This document shows positions 36,446 to 61,084 of a DNA stretch of 64,000 bases, in pieces. The stretch is from Cristatella mucedo (lineage: Eukaryota; Bryozoa; Phylactolaemata; Cristatellidae). The stretch covers positions 3,848,501-3,912,500 of the forward strand of contig WPIO01000023.1 in assembly GCA_009760855.2 (NCBI GenBank). The letters are read 5' to 3'. Within the stretch, counting starts at the first letter, position 1, and each line of letters opens with the position of its first letter. Under the pieces are notes generated by a model, which searched no databases, had not been told where the DNA came from, and worked only from the letters and a program-made list of their open reading frames with translations. The translations under genes and the position numbers were made by a program.

Positions 36446-36612
36446 ACCTTAATAATAATAACAATAATTCATTTGTGCAGCACCCTAGGAGAACTAAATC
36501 TCTATTCAGGCGCTTTTTATGTGCTATGGGGCTCGAGCCAACGACCTCGGCCATCAAATACATTCACCTTGACCTTGGTTCGACGTTAGCACCTTAACCA
36601 TTGGGCCAAACG
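36446..36612 (-). mobile_element. SINE S2, full-length tRNA-derived copy
   Basis: On the minus strand it has an A box (cgtttggcccaatggttaag), a B box (gttggctcgagccc), then the LINE A-like tail aagcgcctgaatagagattt to agttctcctagggtgctgc and acaaatgaattattgttatt. The tRNA-like half could be mistaken for a tRNA gene. Confidence 0.85.
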
Positions 36613-38280
36613 AGACCTTGCTGTCGTGCGGTATCAATTCTTTCGGCAGACTCTTTCCAATCTGCCCTCGTTATATTTTCCATAATACTATGTCCCAATC
36701 ATCGAGAGTCATCGATCGATCCCAGAATGCTGAGGAATAGCGAGCCGCTCAGCAGCCTGCTTGCAGTGCACTCGTCGTCATAATTCGTCTCCGTCTCACC
36801 ACTCCGTTCTCAAAGCTCGACTCACATGCTCGCTGGGCATTGCAGGGGGCCACCCGACGGGCCTCTTTTAGATCTGTTTAAAATGAGCCTACCTCTGTGG
36901 CCTCTCTAAATACATGGTCGTTCTCTTAATAAAAAATTAATATAGCACCAATATTGAAAATATAGGGTGAATGCAAAATCGACCAACTAGTTTCAGGAAT
37001 GGCATACTAGATGATAGCCATTACGATGAACATGTAAATGCCGTCGTATTTTTAGTTCATCCTAGCACAGCAGCCCAATTTCTGCAGTCACGGCACATTT
37101 AGAGCTTCAAGAAACAACCGTGATGCTAGTTGTCGAGCTAGCTTTTGATAGCCTCGAATGCTCCTGGTGGAAGAGTCATCTTGTATCATGCTGCTGCCAC
37201 CTTGAAGACTCCTGATGAACCCTACATTCTAGAGCATGAATTCAAGAGCCCTGCTCTGTTGACCAGAAGCAGACCCTAATTAGGCCCAGAAGGGGCAAGA
37301 CCTGGACTTTACCTGGGGCGGCCAAGCTATGGACTGCTGAATGAGCACCCCTACGGCTTATGACCTGACATGCCCCTGTTGTGTTGGTTCAAACGTGTTC
37401 CGTACCCTAACCTTCGTAGGACAGCCGACATGTCGTAGATAAAAAAAAAGTAAACCATTTGCAACAGATTCAGTCCTCGTTTCCTTTTGCTAGGTCCAGC
37501 AGTCTTGTTGTGATGTAGCCGGGCAGGGTGCTCAGTGGCGATCGCCTTTAAGCAGCAGCTGCAGCCGGCATGATGCTCGTGCCAGCTTAGTAGAGATCCT
37601 CGTTGGTGCAATTTAGTCCTGGTCAACTAATGGCACCGTGGAGCCTATGTGTAGTCTGATAAGATTATGTATGGATTCGGATCTGAGATCCCTGACACAT
37701 GTCTACAGCTTCCTGGAGCTCAGCCAAATAGCTCAGGCGCAAAAGCATTCTGGGATTTTCAAAGGCAATACAAATAATTTTTAGATCGCTACTCATTGAC
37801 AAAGTGTGCTTCTTAATAGTACAAGGATTCTAAAGTCAATCGTTACAAGCACATCTGGACAAGAGTATGTGTATTTCTAAGCAATCAGATGGTAGATTTG
37901 AAATAAGTAGGGAACAGTCAAATGATGACTTTCGAGTAGGAATCAGTCCAATGTTCAAATGATTAATTGAATGTAGCTGTTATCATGGAACCAATGGCAT
38001 AACTCCGGTCGGTTCTGTGATCGACGAAATTCTGGCATAGGATTTTGCAGGGACATTCGTTCACTCAAAAAGGTCCATGATCTGAAAAACGTATACTGTC
38101 CAACACCCCACTGTGGGCTAGCAGCTGCGATATCACCCATTTATCAAAGTGCTGACGGATGGGTTGACGATACAGGGAGAAAGCTAGTGAGTAGGGGTGA
38201 GGATATAATCATCATAAACTGAAGGTCTAGCAATTCTGAACAATGGAATATTAATTGGGCTTTAGCAGTCTAAAATCAGC
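36613..38280. other. Intergenic, nothing recognised
   Basis: No supported gene or repeat. Confidence 0.4.
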
Positions 38281-38283
38281 ATC

Positions 38284-38372
38284 TATGTGTGTTTGTGCAC
38301 GTATGTGCATGCGTGTGTGCTTGCAGACATGCATTCGCATGCACATGCATGTGCACACATGCACATGAGTGC
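38284..38372. repeat. Alternating purine-pyrimidine tract
   Basis: A run rich in TG, CA and GCAT steps (tgtgcatgcgtgtgtgcttg, gcacatgcatgtgcacacat), with self-complementary gcatgcacatgcatgtgc parts. Such tracts can adopt Z-DNA or cruciform structure. Confidence 0.6.
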
Positions 38373-39199
38373 AAGTTAGGTAAGTCGATGCCATGGTACA
38401 TGCATAAAGTCACTATGTATGCACACTTTACCTGCATCTAAGCATGCATGGCTTTTAACATCATCAAGCACGGTTCACATATTGTGCATAACTGCATCTG
38501 TGAGGCTTCCTCGTGACACATGCAGATCATCTCTACATTTTGCAGTACTATTTTGAGGTCTGTTTTCTGACTTTTTAGAGCTAAAACACAAGGATGGCAT
38601 GATTTGCCTTTCCATGGCTGTCACAGATACTCAGCAGAAGCGCACTCAATTTGCCGTCTCGTGGCTTGTGCCTCTCAGAATGATTAATTTCAAGCAAAAA
38701 ACGTTTGCAACTGCTTCTGTTGCTCAGCAGGCTTGGGCCTCCAATATTTTCATTCACATTTGTTATGCATTGCGAAGGCTGAATCAGCCGGTCTCCTGCC
38801 TTCATCTCAGCTTCTTGTCTTGTGTTGGCAATCTGCTGCGTCCCGAACTCCTTAGGCTTTGTAACTCACAAAATAACAATTCTTCAAAACTCTAGTCTCC
38901 TAGGCAGGATTACGAGTTGTACTCATATGCCGACAGCAGACCAAGCTCTATTGCACGGTATGTAATGCAGCAGGAAACAAGTGTAGAGTTTGGTACGTTC
39001 GATACAGTATGAGGCTTGCAAATATGTGCCAATTTCCCAATGAATATACTCTTAGTAAACCGGCACATGTACAATGCAGGCAAGCACGAGCATTCAGGCG
39101 GCAAATAAGAGCAGAGTGCCATCAGCGCAGTTACCAATGTGCATGACCTGTGCTTCAATGTCCCGGAGGGATGATGTATACAAAAATAAATGTATACGG

Positions 39200-39262
39200 C
39201 AACCTTAGAGAACAATATTTCATTCTAGGCACTTCAAATATGAATGCTAAAAAGGAAGCATG
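39200..39262 (-). mobile_element. LINE family A, weak 3' end
   Basis: The plus strand reads ttagagaacaatatttcatt, ctaggcacttcaaatatgaa, an eroded inverted 3' hairpin placed tail to tail with the next copy. Confidence 0.45.
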
Positions 39263-39265
39263 TCA

Positions 39266-39377
39266 ATTGGTTAGCAAATGTAAAGTGCCTAGAAAGATAT
39301 TGAGTTCTCTGAGGGCGCTATGTCAAATGTATTGTTATCAGTAGTAGTTGCAGTAGCAGTAGCAGCAGCAGTAGTAG
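39266..39377 (+). mobile_element. LINE family A 3' end with microsatellite
   Basis: The text gcaaatgtaaagtgcctaga and ttctctgagggcgctatgtc is the 3' hairpin, followed by an (AGT)n/(AGC)n tract. Confidence 0.75.
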
Positions 39378-39487
39378 TGCCAGCACGACGAGGACAAAGG
39401 GGCCATTCACACGGACCGAGCTGTGAAGAGCAAGTGAGTTTAGTTTTCAGCTGATTTTTAGCTGATTTTGTTGACTCTCGGAAATGT

Positions 39488-39595
39488 CATGATCAAAGGG
39501 GGTGTCGCAGGTCAGCCGCTTGTGAGTTCCATGCTTTGGTAGCATACGAACTGAAGGCATGGTGTCCAACATTTGAGTTTGGCGAGAGGCACAGC
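39488..39595 (-). mobile_element. LINE family A, RT C-terminal scrap
   Basis: The plus strand reads gtgagttccatgctttggta then gcatacgaactgaaggcatg, the inverse of the codons for FSSYAPKAWNSLPT. Confidence 0.6.
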
Positions 39596-40274
39596 TTTAT
39601 AAACTGTCCAACTTTAGCCCCGAATTGGATTGGGACAGTGTTAGCCGGAGGTGGTGACGCAGCAGGCCAACTGGGAACTTGAATTTGCTTTGGCAATCAG
39701 CAATTGATCACTTAGCAATTGTACACTCTTTTTGCTCTGGGTGTCTGTTCGCTATTTAACTAAATACATTTAGTCCCGTACACACCGTTCTGCTTCTATC
39801 GTCATATCCGCGTCATTATTTAACATAAGGAGCTAAATAAATCACCGGTTTGCTAATGACGTCAGCAGCTTGCTTGTATTACATGCATTGGGCTGCTATC
39901 GTCTCTGAGGTATGACGCCATACGATGGGGACCGCTGGGCCTCGTGTGCCTTGAACCGATACGACAGGGAATAAAACGAACTCTTGGGCCACCCCAAGCA
40001 GGCAACTGGACTATCAGACTTTGCTTTCTAATTTGTGATTATTTAAGTGCAACATTCGCATTCACGGAATTTAGATGTCCTGTATGATAACTGCTATAAT
40101 TTTTTTTTAATGCTTCATTGAGAAGACCGTTTATACAGCTAGCCATCGCATGCAATCCGCCTGTGTAAGATTGTGGACTGTTTACCACGATGGATTGCTA
40201 AAAGATTCTACTTGATCCCTGCTTCTGTGTAGACTGAAACACTGTAATTAAGTTTCAGCTATGCTACCAAAAAA

Positions 40275-40830
40275 TCCATTAGGCCTCTGGAGCTGATTAT
40301 AAATACGGCTGCAAGTCTAGTGAGTATCGTTTGCTAAAGGAGATGGCTGCCAGTCGATCAACGGATGAGCAAAATTCTTACTCTGACCTACTGACCCCAC
40401 CATGGCTTGGCTCCTTTATACCGAGCTGAACTGATCCACCAGTTTCAGCCTCCTCGTACTCTCATGCCCTCTATGGAAAATAAATTGGATTTTCCATTCC
40501 TATGCAGAAAGACCATTTGTGACAGGAGCTGGTATTCTGCAGGTCCTAGAATTTGGAAATCACTTCCACGACTCTTAAGCAACTTGTCTTGCTCTCCTGC
40601 TGCTAGTACTTACTCACAGCCGTCCTGAGCTGCCACTTACATGCTACTCACTTACTAGACTCCTGACTCGGCTATTCTTCACAGTTTCTCTTCGGTGCAT
40701 TTGATGAAGTCTGTTGGCTACCGTATGTATGCATGAAAAGCTGCTTAGGCTTTGAGTTTGCTGTAGAAAACTCTAACGGGTAACATCCACTTATTCTCTG
40801 CGCCTTTGTGGAGTCACAGATGGAGAGACG
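40275..40830 (+). mobile_element. LINE family B, 5'-truncated copy
   Basis: It begins with thumb-like codons LELIINTAASLV. FSCSAGP-type codons follow as SAGPRIWKSLPRLLSNLS, then the family B 3' UTR (gctgcttaggctttgagttt, ttgtggagtcacagatggag). It is the longest family B copy here. Confidence 0.75.
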
Positions 40831-41502
40831 TCACGTTTCAATGTCACTCTAGGCAAGATCAGAGTTCCTCATTAATAAAAATGCGTATGGAATCAAGTTG
40901 CTGTTTATGCTTTATTGCCTCAGCGTCACTTCATCTGAGCATTTGTCCTTCCCGTTGCTGTCTGGACGGTCATCAAAGTCAAAGTTTTTGCCACACTTTG
41001 CCACATGCCCAAAGCAAAACTTAAACCCGAGTTTATGAAATAAATAGATTTGACCAAGTCAACTGGACGTTCTTCCTTCCCTTGCTCATTTCGGCCTGAG
41101 TTGCTCTGCCATATTATGTACAAGGTGATGGAAGTTGGCGATGAATAAAGTGCATTAGCACCCTGTGGTGATTGTATCCCTCGGTAGCTCGGTGGTCAGC
41201 CAGAATCTTAAAACTCAGTATTTGCAATCATGGGGGGCTAATACTAGTAGTTGCTTTTTTCATTTCTGCTGTCTCATTCCCTTGCTGGCCTTACAAATGC
41301 AAGTGGAAAATATGCCTGAACCCGTCAAACCTGTTGCTCTTCCACAGACCTGGAGGGGGTGGCTAAATGGTGGCCATGTGAGTAGGATTAGCAGACCCAG
41401 CAAAATCATTAGAGACTTCCTTGTGCACGTATCTCCATCCATAATGGAGCAAAGTTTAAGTGTACGATGCTGGGGTAGTGTTATATGGCACATTCAAAGC
41501 CT

Positions 41503-42045
41503 AATAATAATAATAATAATACAATTGTTATGGCACCCTCAGAAAATTCAATCTCTTTCGAGGCACTTTACATTTGCTACAAAGAAATCACGATCGAATG
41601 GTTAGTGGTAGCATGCTCAATACACAACAAGAATAACATGGTTAGGGGGAGGTGCACACGGTCAGCATGCAAGTTTGGTTAGTAGCAGCATGCACAGTGT
41701 CAGCATGCATAAGCACATAAAGGACAAATCACAGGGACACACTAAATGCTGATAAATAGATTAAATGTAGTATCCCTGTACAAGCGCGAATTTTAGCAAT
41801 TTAACGTGGCTGAAAGTGGGCAGACGTGATTGTGGAGCTGTTTTGGTCGTCTAATGAAAGGTCACTTTGGAACAGAACACCTAGATTTCTTGCAAATACA
41901 ACAGGAGATATGCTGGCTGAAGTGATTTTGAGCAATTTTTTCCTAATTCTAACTATTAAATTGATTTAATCATCATTCTGTTTAAGAAAGTTTACTGCCA
42001 TCTATGTTCGGATATCGTTAATGCATGCAGCGAACCTAGGCTGAT
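41503..42045 (-). mobile_element. LINE family A copy with internal deletion
   Basis: It has a (TAA)n tail and the inverted 3' UTR up to about 41760. It then jumps directly to the segment encoding the region before the thumb (gtggagctgttttggtcgtc, aggtcactttggaacagaac), skipping several hundred bases of RT. It ends near the codons for the IDDI-TWMAANF region. Confidence 0.85.
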
Positions 42046-42570
42046 TTCGGTTTGCATAGGGTAACCAACAGCCTTGGCCTTGCTTCTTTGCTTGGGAATT
42101 TACCATTACAACTCGCGAAGACGTCTAGCCTTCTTTCCTTTTACCGAAACTTCCTTTCATGTATAGTCTTCTTTCCTTTTATTGCAACAAGATAACTTTG
42201 GGGTACTCATCACTACACAAATCCAGCTGACGGTACATTCATATATTTTCACTCAAGAAAAAAATGAGAAGGACTGAGTCAAGGTCAGTCAAGAACATGC
42301 TTAGAGCAACATAGAATTAGCAGCTTAGCTCGGCTGAAAAGAAGAAAGAGCCCGAGTCGGCAAAATGTTCTTAAGCTGCATCGCTACTTAAGAACTGGAG
42401 AACGAAACCTCGACGTCTACATGCCGCTGCCGGCCCACTTGTATGTTTGTGTCCAACATAGCTCTGTGGGCTATTACAAAAGTCTGAAAAGACGAAGCGT
42501 GCATATCGGTCGTAGGTCCTGGGCTGGCAGCTAATCACCTATCTGTGTCTCTCGGTCCTCTCTTGTTCCT
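42046..42570. other. Intergenic, nothing recognised
   Basis: No coding frame or repeat match was seen before the simple-repeat block. Confidence 0.4.
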
Positions 42571-42572
42571 TT

Positions 42573-42573
42573 C

Positions 42574-42632
<59 letters not shown>

Positions 42633-42658
42633 TCTCTCCCTCTCTCTGTCTCTCTCTC

Positions 42659-42706
<48 letters not shown>

Positions 42707-42845
42707 TCTCTCCCTCTCTCTGTCTTTCTCCCTCTCTCTCCCTCTCTCTGTCTTTCTCCCTCTCTCTCCCTCTCTCTGTCTTTCTCCCTCTCTCTCCCTC
42801 TCTCTCCCTCTCTCTCCCTCTCTCTGTCTTTCTCCCTCTTTCTCC
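42573..42845. repeat. (CT)n tract with CCCT and TCTGT interruptions
   Basis: A pyrimidine-only strand of about 270 bases with regular ctctctccctctctct super-units. It gives open frames of Ser-Leu or Glu-Arg repeats that are artefacts. Confidence 0.95.
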
Positions 42846-42846
42846 T

Positions 42847-43004
<158 letters not shown>

Positions 43005-43299
43005 CCCCTCTCTCTCTCGTCAATAAAGAAACTGAAGAAACAATCATTCGAGCTCGCATAGGGCAAGTATGCCAGCGGTGCGTGCGATTCGCCCGCGAGA
43101 AAGGAAAAGTACACCCCCCTTCCCTTTCCCACTAAGGTGGGGAGGCTACTCCACAGAGTACATGACAGCGAGAAAGTGACAGCAGCGAACACCCTTCATC
43201 TCAGAAACGGTGCACGACACCAATAGTCGCTGTCAAAATTTCCCCAGTCTCATGGTGGACCGAGCTTTCCCACCGCTAAGCGAGAGCCCGGCGGCAACT

Positions 43300-43878
43300 C
43301 GAGCTCTTGGTGTAAGTGAAGCAAGCCGCTGCTCCAGCAGGAAGTTGTTGGCGTCGGCCGAAGGAAGTGGTGGGCGTCGCTAGTGGGCGGTGCGGGTAGC
43401 AGCGGCGACACAGTTAACGCTCAAACATCGGCCCTCGATGAACGCACTTTATATATCAATAAATTCTTATGGAGGGTGAATATTTAAACTTATGACGCAT
43501 TATTTCTTCTTCTGGAAGATAAATGGCTTATGTCCACGCCGGTGCCGCGACGGGCGACGCCCCCAAAGCCCAGTCCGGCTAACCCTTCTCGTGACCTATC
43601 CGCAACACAAACTTGAGAAAAGCGTCATGGAAGTACGCAAACTAAGTTAACTTATGCATGCTAAAAGACCAATTTTGAATCCATCCAGACATATTGGTCT
43701 TCTAACATAATAATGCGAACTATTTTCAGCCTATTTTCCGGTTTGCGTCTGTACCCGGTGTCGCCATCTTGGTTGCGCTGCGGTCCGGTGGGTGGTATAG
43801 AGGTACCGGTCGCACCGCTCCTTTTTCGCGACCTTCTGTAAGCCATTCTGAATGGTTTAGTTCGATAAGGCTGAGAAA
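43300..43878 (+). promoter_or_regulatory. CLTC: Likely CLTC promoter and 5' UTR region
   Basis: The region immediately upstream of the CLTC start is richer in CpG than its surroundings (43260-43420 and 43740-43840). It contains a YY1-like motif, read ccaagatggcga on the minus strand at 43761-43772, as is common near starts of TATA-less housekeeping genes. A start site is not visible. Confidence 0.4.
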
Positions 43879-56898
<13,020 letters not shown>

Positions 56899-57209
56899 AC
56901 ATGACCAGAGCCCCGTGCTCCTGTGCTTTCGCACAACATCAAAAGATGGCTGGTGATGTGACAAAATTGTTGGCCTCGTATGCCTGAGCACCCCGAGTGC
57001 GATAATACAGACGGTCGGAACAAACTTGTGTAGCTGCATGTTAGGGACCTTTACTTGGCACGATCAGTACGGGCAAATCGTCATATTGTCTGCTGCACTA
57101 ACATTTGTTATAACTGATTTTTTTTCAATGGATGTCTGTGTCGTGTTCTTCAGATAAGGCCAAGCGCAGCACAGCGTGACAGGTGTTGCCTGCTGTATTT
57201 ATTCCAAGC

Positions 57210-57215
57210 AATAAA
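57210..57215 (+). promoter_or_regulatory. CLTC: CLTC polyadenylation signal AATAAA
   Basis: A canonical hexamer about 310 bases after the stop codon, giving a short 3' UTR. Confidence 0.7.
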
Positions 57216-57519
57216 TCGAGTCATTAGGCAGCCACCTCCTGTGGTTTTGCTTTCAGTGTAGCTTTGTTGTAGAACTGTGTGCATCTTTAATTTGCATATC
57301 AATAATAAGAATTATATACTAACCTTAAATCCACTTTCAAGTTATTTCGTGAAATGACATTGTGAGAGTGGTACAATAACCAGTGCCTTCTCTGGAACTG
57401 GCAACTGTTGGCCCAGAATGTAGACATTTGCTTAAGGAAGACCGGTGTGTATGGTGCCAAAATGCAGGTAATGAAATGTATGTAATGTATCCATCTGTAA
57501 CTAAACAAAGTCGCAACGG

Positions 57520-57830
57520 CTGAGTGGGCGTTATGCGGGAGAGTAGCCCTTAGGGCACTCACAGGCTTAGCAGCGTTGGGTATGCTTTTGGTAGCCAACA
57601 GACAAAGAGAAATTGATTAGCATAGCTGCGTCAGGATGGCAGTTAAGGTAGTAAGTAGCTTGGAATAGCAGCTCAGTACGGCTGGAAAGGGTGCAGCATA
57701 GTCGGCAGCAGGAGAGACGAAGGGCAGGAAAGAAGAATTGTGGAAGTGAGCTCCACAGTCTAGGACATGCAGAGCAAACGCTTTTCTCCAACAGTCTTCA
57801 AGCTTTAGAACGGAGCAGCTAACACGATAT
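57520..57830 (-). mobile_element. LINE family B, 3' end
   Basis: The minus strand encodes CSACPRLWSSLPQFFFPALR, the same RT end motif as at 1.4 kb, then the family B 3' UTR with gtagccaacagacaaagaga on the plus strand. Confidence 0.75.
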
Positions 57831-58367
57831 CAGAAGTATAGCCAGAGTTTGAACACGATCTGTCAGCCAAAACTAGTATTTCTTTCGTAGCAAAGACAGT
57901 CGAGACGAAATTTGTGAATGGCTAGACCTTCTGAATCAAAGGCATAGATTCTCACTCAAGAGACCAACATTATTATGGACCGTGGTTGCCTAGGCTTGAT
58001 TATTGCTGTTTCATTTTGGCTGGGCTACAGAAATGAACAACCTTGCATGAAAACAGCAGCTGACAAATTATCATATTTTCGTATTTTATGCCAAGATTAA
58101 TGGTGCTTGCATAGGTAGCTTAATCATACTTCAGAAAGTTACTGCAGACATTTTACTGCTTGTCGAGTTGGGATAATGTCTAGCGATGATTCGGCAGATC
58201 AATTCAATGTGGTATATTTTTACCGAGGGCACAGCCAGGGTTTTGACAAGGGAGGCTAACCATTACCATGAGAGCTATGGCACAAGGTCAATTTCGTCAT
58301 CTCCGAATCCTTTAGAATTGCTCTGTAGCCCCTTTCAAAACTTAATAAATTTTTACTCATTCTGCTA
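57831..58367. other. Intergenic, nothing recognised
   Basis: AT-rich with no supported gene or repeat. Confidence 0.4.
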
Positions 58368-58400
58368 TTGATATTTTTATCTATTTTTGTAACTCCTAAC

Positions 58401-58700
58401 ATGAAGCCAGTGCCGAAGGCACTACTGGGAATTTCCCGTCGTCAAATTAAAAGGAAGGTAGTCCCTTCCCCCTGGTTGAAACTTCGAGATCGCCGTTCGG
58501 AAGGACTCTGTAGAACTTCTTATGGGGGCTTTCAGTCGGAGGCACGAAAACTCATCGTCTCCTTAAGAAAATGGTCCGCTCCGAAGACCATTTTGACGTT
58601 CCACGATGGGTGCTCCGTCCTAGCAGATATCTTGCCACAACAACAAATCAGGCCGCAGGAGCGTCGCCTGACAAGCCTCTGGACTCACTTTGTAAATCCC
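58401..58700 (+). other. Unassigned open segment ending at a perfect donor
   Basis: A 100-codon basic frame (MKPVPKALLGISRRQIKRKV at the start) runs up to ccc|gtaagt. No clear acceptor precedes it and I recognise no domain. It may be an exon of an unknown gene or a transposon remnant. Confidence 0.2.
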
Positions 58701-58841
58701 GTAAGTCTTCCAGGCCTTTCGAATGGATGATAAAGAATTAATAGACGATGCTCATTTCGCCCTTCCCGAGCAGTCAAGCAAGCTAGACGACATAGTAGAA
58801 GAAAAGCCCCTGCTATCACTCAATAAAAATCAAAGTAAAGT

Positions 58842-58985
58842 TTAGCTGATTCAAGAGCCTCATTTAAATAGCGGCAGAAAAGCCTTAGCGGCTGGCACTC
58901 CAGTTACAGCGGGAAATGACAGATTGCCCGCTGCAGGACTCGAACCGACGACCTGGGTTGTGCAATGCAAGCACTTTAAACTTGA
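58842..58985 (-). mobile_element. SINE S1, diverged copy
   Basis: The plus strand reads tagctgattcaagagcctca, ggcagaaaagccttagcggc, gcccgctgcaggactcgaac, the inverse of the S1 tail, body and B box. Confidence 0.75.
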
Positions 58986-58989
58986 GGTC

Positions 58990-59530
58990 AAGACTCGGGG
59001 GCTAAAAGCAGCTTGGAGCGGCACGGCAGAATGCTGACATACGAAAGCGTCTTGCCACGGCTAGCATCCTCAGGCCGTCGTTGCTTTGCTGCCTGCAGAG
59101 CTGATTTTGAAAGATTTCGAAGTCTCTGGCTCCCATCCGTCTGACCCAGACCTATTCGGGAACTAGAGCGCTGAATGGAGCACGAATGAGCGGCCTTTTT
59201 GAGCATTCTCTCATATCCGAGGGCCCCTTTGAAGCGACAGAGCATGAAACTGATCATCAAGTTCCGCCGACAAGCTCGCCTAGTTAGCCCCTCATCCCCT
59301 GACATACTTTTTTTGTTGTTGACAGAATTCGTAGCGTCTTCATGATGCAGACTCCGATCCTTCGCGACGAAGGAGAGCAGACCAGAACGGGATCTTCAGA
59401 TTGAGACCGAGCCCACCATTTAGGTTGCAGCTAGTGGCAGCTCGCTGCGAAGAGCACATCTACAAAGCGTACCAGCTCATAATATTGATAACGCGTCGAT
59501 GTAATGCCGCGTATCTCCAACTCTACAAAG
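58990..59530. other. Unassigned, open on the minus strand
   Basis: A 105-codon minus-strand frame (58988-59305) has no motif I recognise and no splice signals that convince. Nothing else is seen. Confidence 0.3.
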
Positions 59531-59534
59531 ACCA

Positions 59535-59790
59535 AGTGGGTGTTACGCCGGAGAGCTTTCCCTGAAGCACTCAAAGGCTTAGCGCCGTTCCGTACGAATT
59601 CGGTAGCCAACAGACTTCCTCTCAAGCAACAAAGAGGAGATGAGTAACATAGCTGAGTCAGGAGGACAGTTAAGATAGTAAAAATTCGTGCACAGAACCT
59701 GAGACAGCCATGACGAGCCCAAGGAAACCCTTCACCGTGCGACAGCCAAACTCTCACTGTACCTTACCGTCCTCAGTCTTACTTGCAACT
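59535..59790 (-). mobile_element. LINE family B, 3' UTR fragment
   Basis: The plus strand shares cactcaaaggcttagcgccg, cggtagccaacagacttcct and gagtcaggaggacagttaag with the inverted family B copies. It ends against the Copia cluster. Confidence 0.65.
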
Positions 59791-59795
59791 CTTAC

Positions 59796-59957
59796 CGACA
59801 AGAGATGCGACATCCGTGGACCGTCTCTCCTCGCCGTTTACGGCACCCGCGGGTCGTTTGCGATGAAGTAAAACTTCGCCCGGATACTCCACAGCTGCCA
59901 ATTCTCACCCGTAAACTTTTTGAGACTTTGTGAGACGCAGTGCTTCGGTGAAGCCAT
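59796..59957 (-). pseudogene. Copia-like gag N-terminus, left fragment
   Basis: On the minus strand the frame starts MASPKHCVSQ and reads KKFTGENWQLWSIRAKFYFI, the canonical start of Copia-type gag (K-F-G-N-W). It is cut off after about 45 codons by a stop and then by family B sequence. Confidence 0.75.
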
Positions 59958-60309
59958 TCACCAGTCAATGGTCGAGAAAAATTTGGTAGTTTAATAACGT
60001 TGCCGACAAACAGAACGTGGACCGTATCCAAATATGTACAAAGAACAAGCAACCAACGGGTCCAATATATAGTACTCCTTAATGATTGCTATTGACTAAG
60101 CAAGTCATCATGCATACTAATCGAAAGACTACTAGCTCCTGATCAGCTGTAGCTGGTGTGGCCTTAGCAGGGATCTATTGGCCTAGGTGCGGCCAATCAA
60201 CTGTGGTCTGCAGCTCTGAAAATAGCCGGTGTCCTGAGTCAGTCAGTGATGCACTGTAGGTCAAGGTTAAATCTTCCGGCACAATCGTGCGAAGCGGATT
60301 CAGCCAACA
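59958..60309 (-). mobile_element. Copia-like LTR 1
   Basis: About 350 bases shared with LTR 2 and LTR 3 (blocks acagaacgtggaccgt, gtccaatatatagtactcct, ggtcaaggttaaatcttccg on the plus strand). On the minus strand it starts tgttggctgaatccgcttc directly after the purine tract agcgagggg agg, so this LTR serves as the 3' LTR of the element to its right. It is also followed by a gag start, as a 5' LTR would be. Confidence 0.85.
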
Positions 60310-60321
60310 CCTCCCCTCGCT
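60310..60321 (-). other. Polypurine tract of the Copia-like element
   Basis: On the minus strand the 12 bases agcgaggggagg lie immediately before the LTR start tgttgg, the expected primer site for plus-strand synthesis. Confidence 0.75.
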
Positions 60322-61084
60322 GAGCAGCCAGTGCCGATCACGTGGGTGGGCGATGTCCAACAGCAGTAGCACAAACAGACAACTTGATGGATCTGGAACT
60401 CCGTCATGGCAGCATTGGACAAGTAAATTCTCAGAGAGTTGCACTTAACAACTGGCCAAACCATCTCAGTGAAATCGTTGCCAACCATTAGAAAATTGCC
60501 TTTCTCAAAGAAGCAGGCCGTAAAACAGCTCACGGACTCTTTTGCATCGCGCTTCATCTTGAAGGCAGCTTTGCATCCGATGGCTTGCCTGCCCTCGGGT
60601 AATCCGGCGACCTCATAAACATCATTGCCGTATTCATCGTCATGTAGTCTAGCAGGCCGTCGAGCTCGAGTTGATCGTCGTAGAGGTGCATCATCTAACT
60701 CGGTGGGAGCATGTTGCAGTGTAGGTTGTGCCGTGGATGCATCGTCAGTCACAGCTTGGACTTGTCGCACAGACTCTGCTGGAGCTGTTTGTTCGAGGTG
60801 CTGCACAGCATTCTCCCTTAGCACTGTAAAAACTTCGTCAGATTTGCACGCGTGAGCAGCCGATATAGTTTGGTGTCTCATAGAATACCTAGCAGGTAGA
60901 CAAGTCTCCCTTGTCGTATGCCAGAAGTAGCCACTTCTTTTGACCCATGTATGGTAAATGACACTCGATCACAGTCAAACTCCACCTTAAAACCTCTCTC
61001 GGTGCATTGGCTTAACAAAAAAACGTTCTTGGTAAGTTTGGGTACAGGCAAAACATTTCGTAGTTCAGCTTTGCGCCATGCCGA
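60322..61084 (-). pseudogene. Copia-like pol remnant (pre-integrase, linker, RT start)
   Basis: The minus strand first reads RNVLPVPKLTKNVF and GIRQGRLVYLL, the segment between protease and integrase. The integrase core is missing. It resumes with PLRRSTRARRPARLHDDEYG, the linker before RT, and LPEGRQAIGCKAAFKMKRDA, the RT start (normally GC-K-W-F-K-K). Then comes NDFTEMVWPVVK. The RT catalytic core and RNase H are deleted, leaving about 90 bases before the purine tract. Confidence 0.8.

Noticed and set aside
36530-36612. Possible tRNA gene on the minus strand
   Set aside because: A and B boxes belong to the head of SINE S2; no good acceptor stem, and the LINE-like tail follows.
43449-43460. 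TATA-like tttatatatc upstream of CLTC
   Set aside because: It is more than 400 bases from the start codon with no supporting start site; AT-rich chance match is likely.
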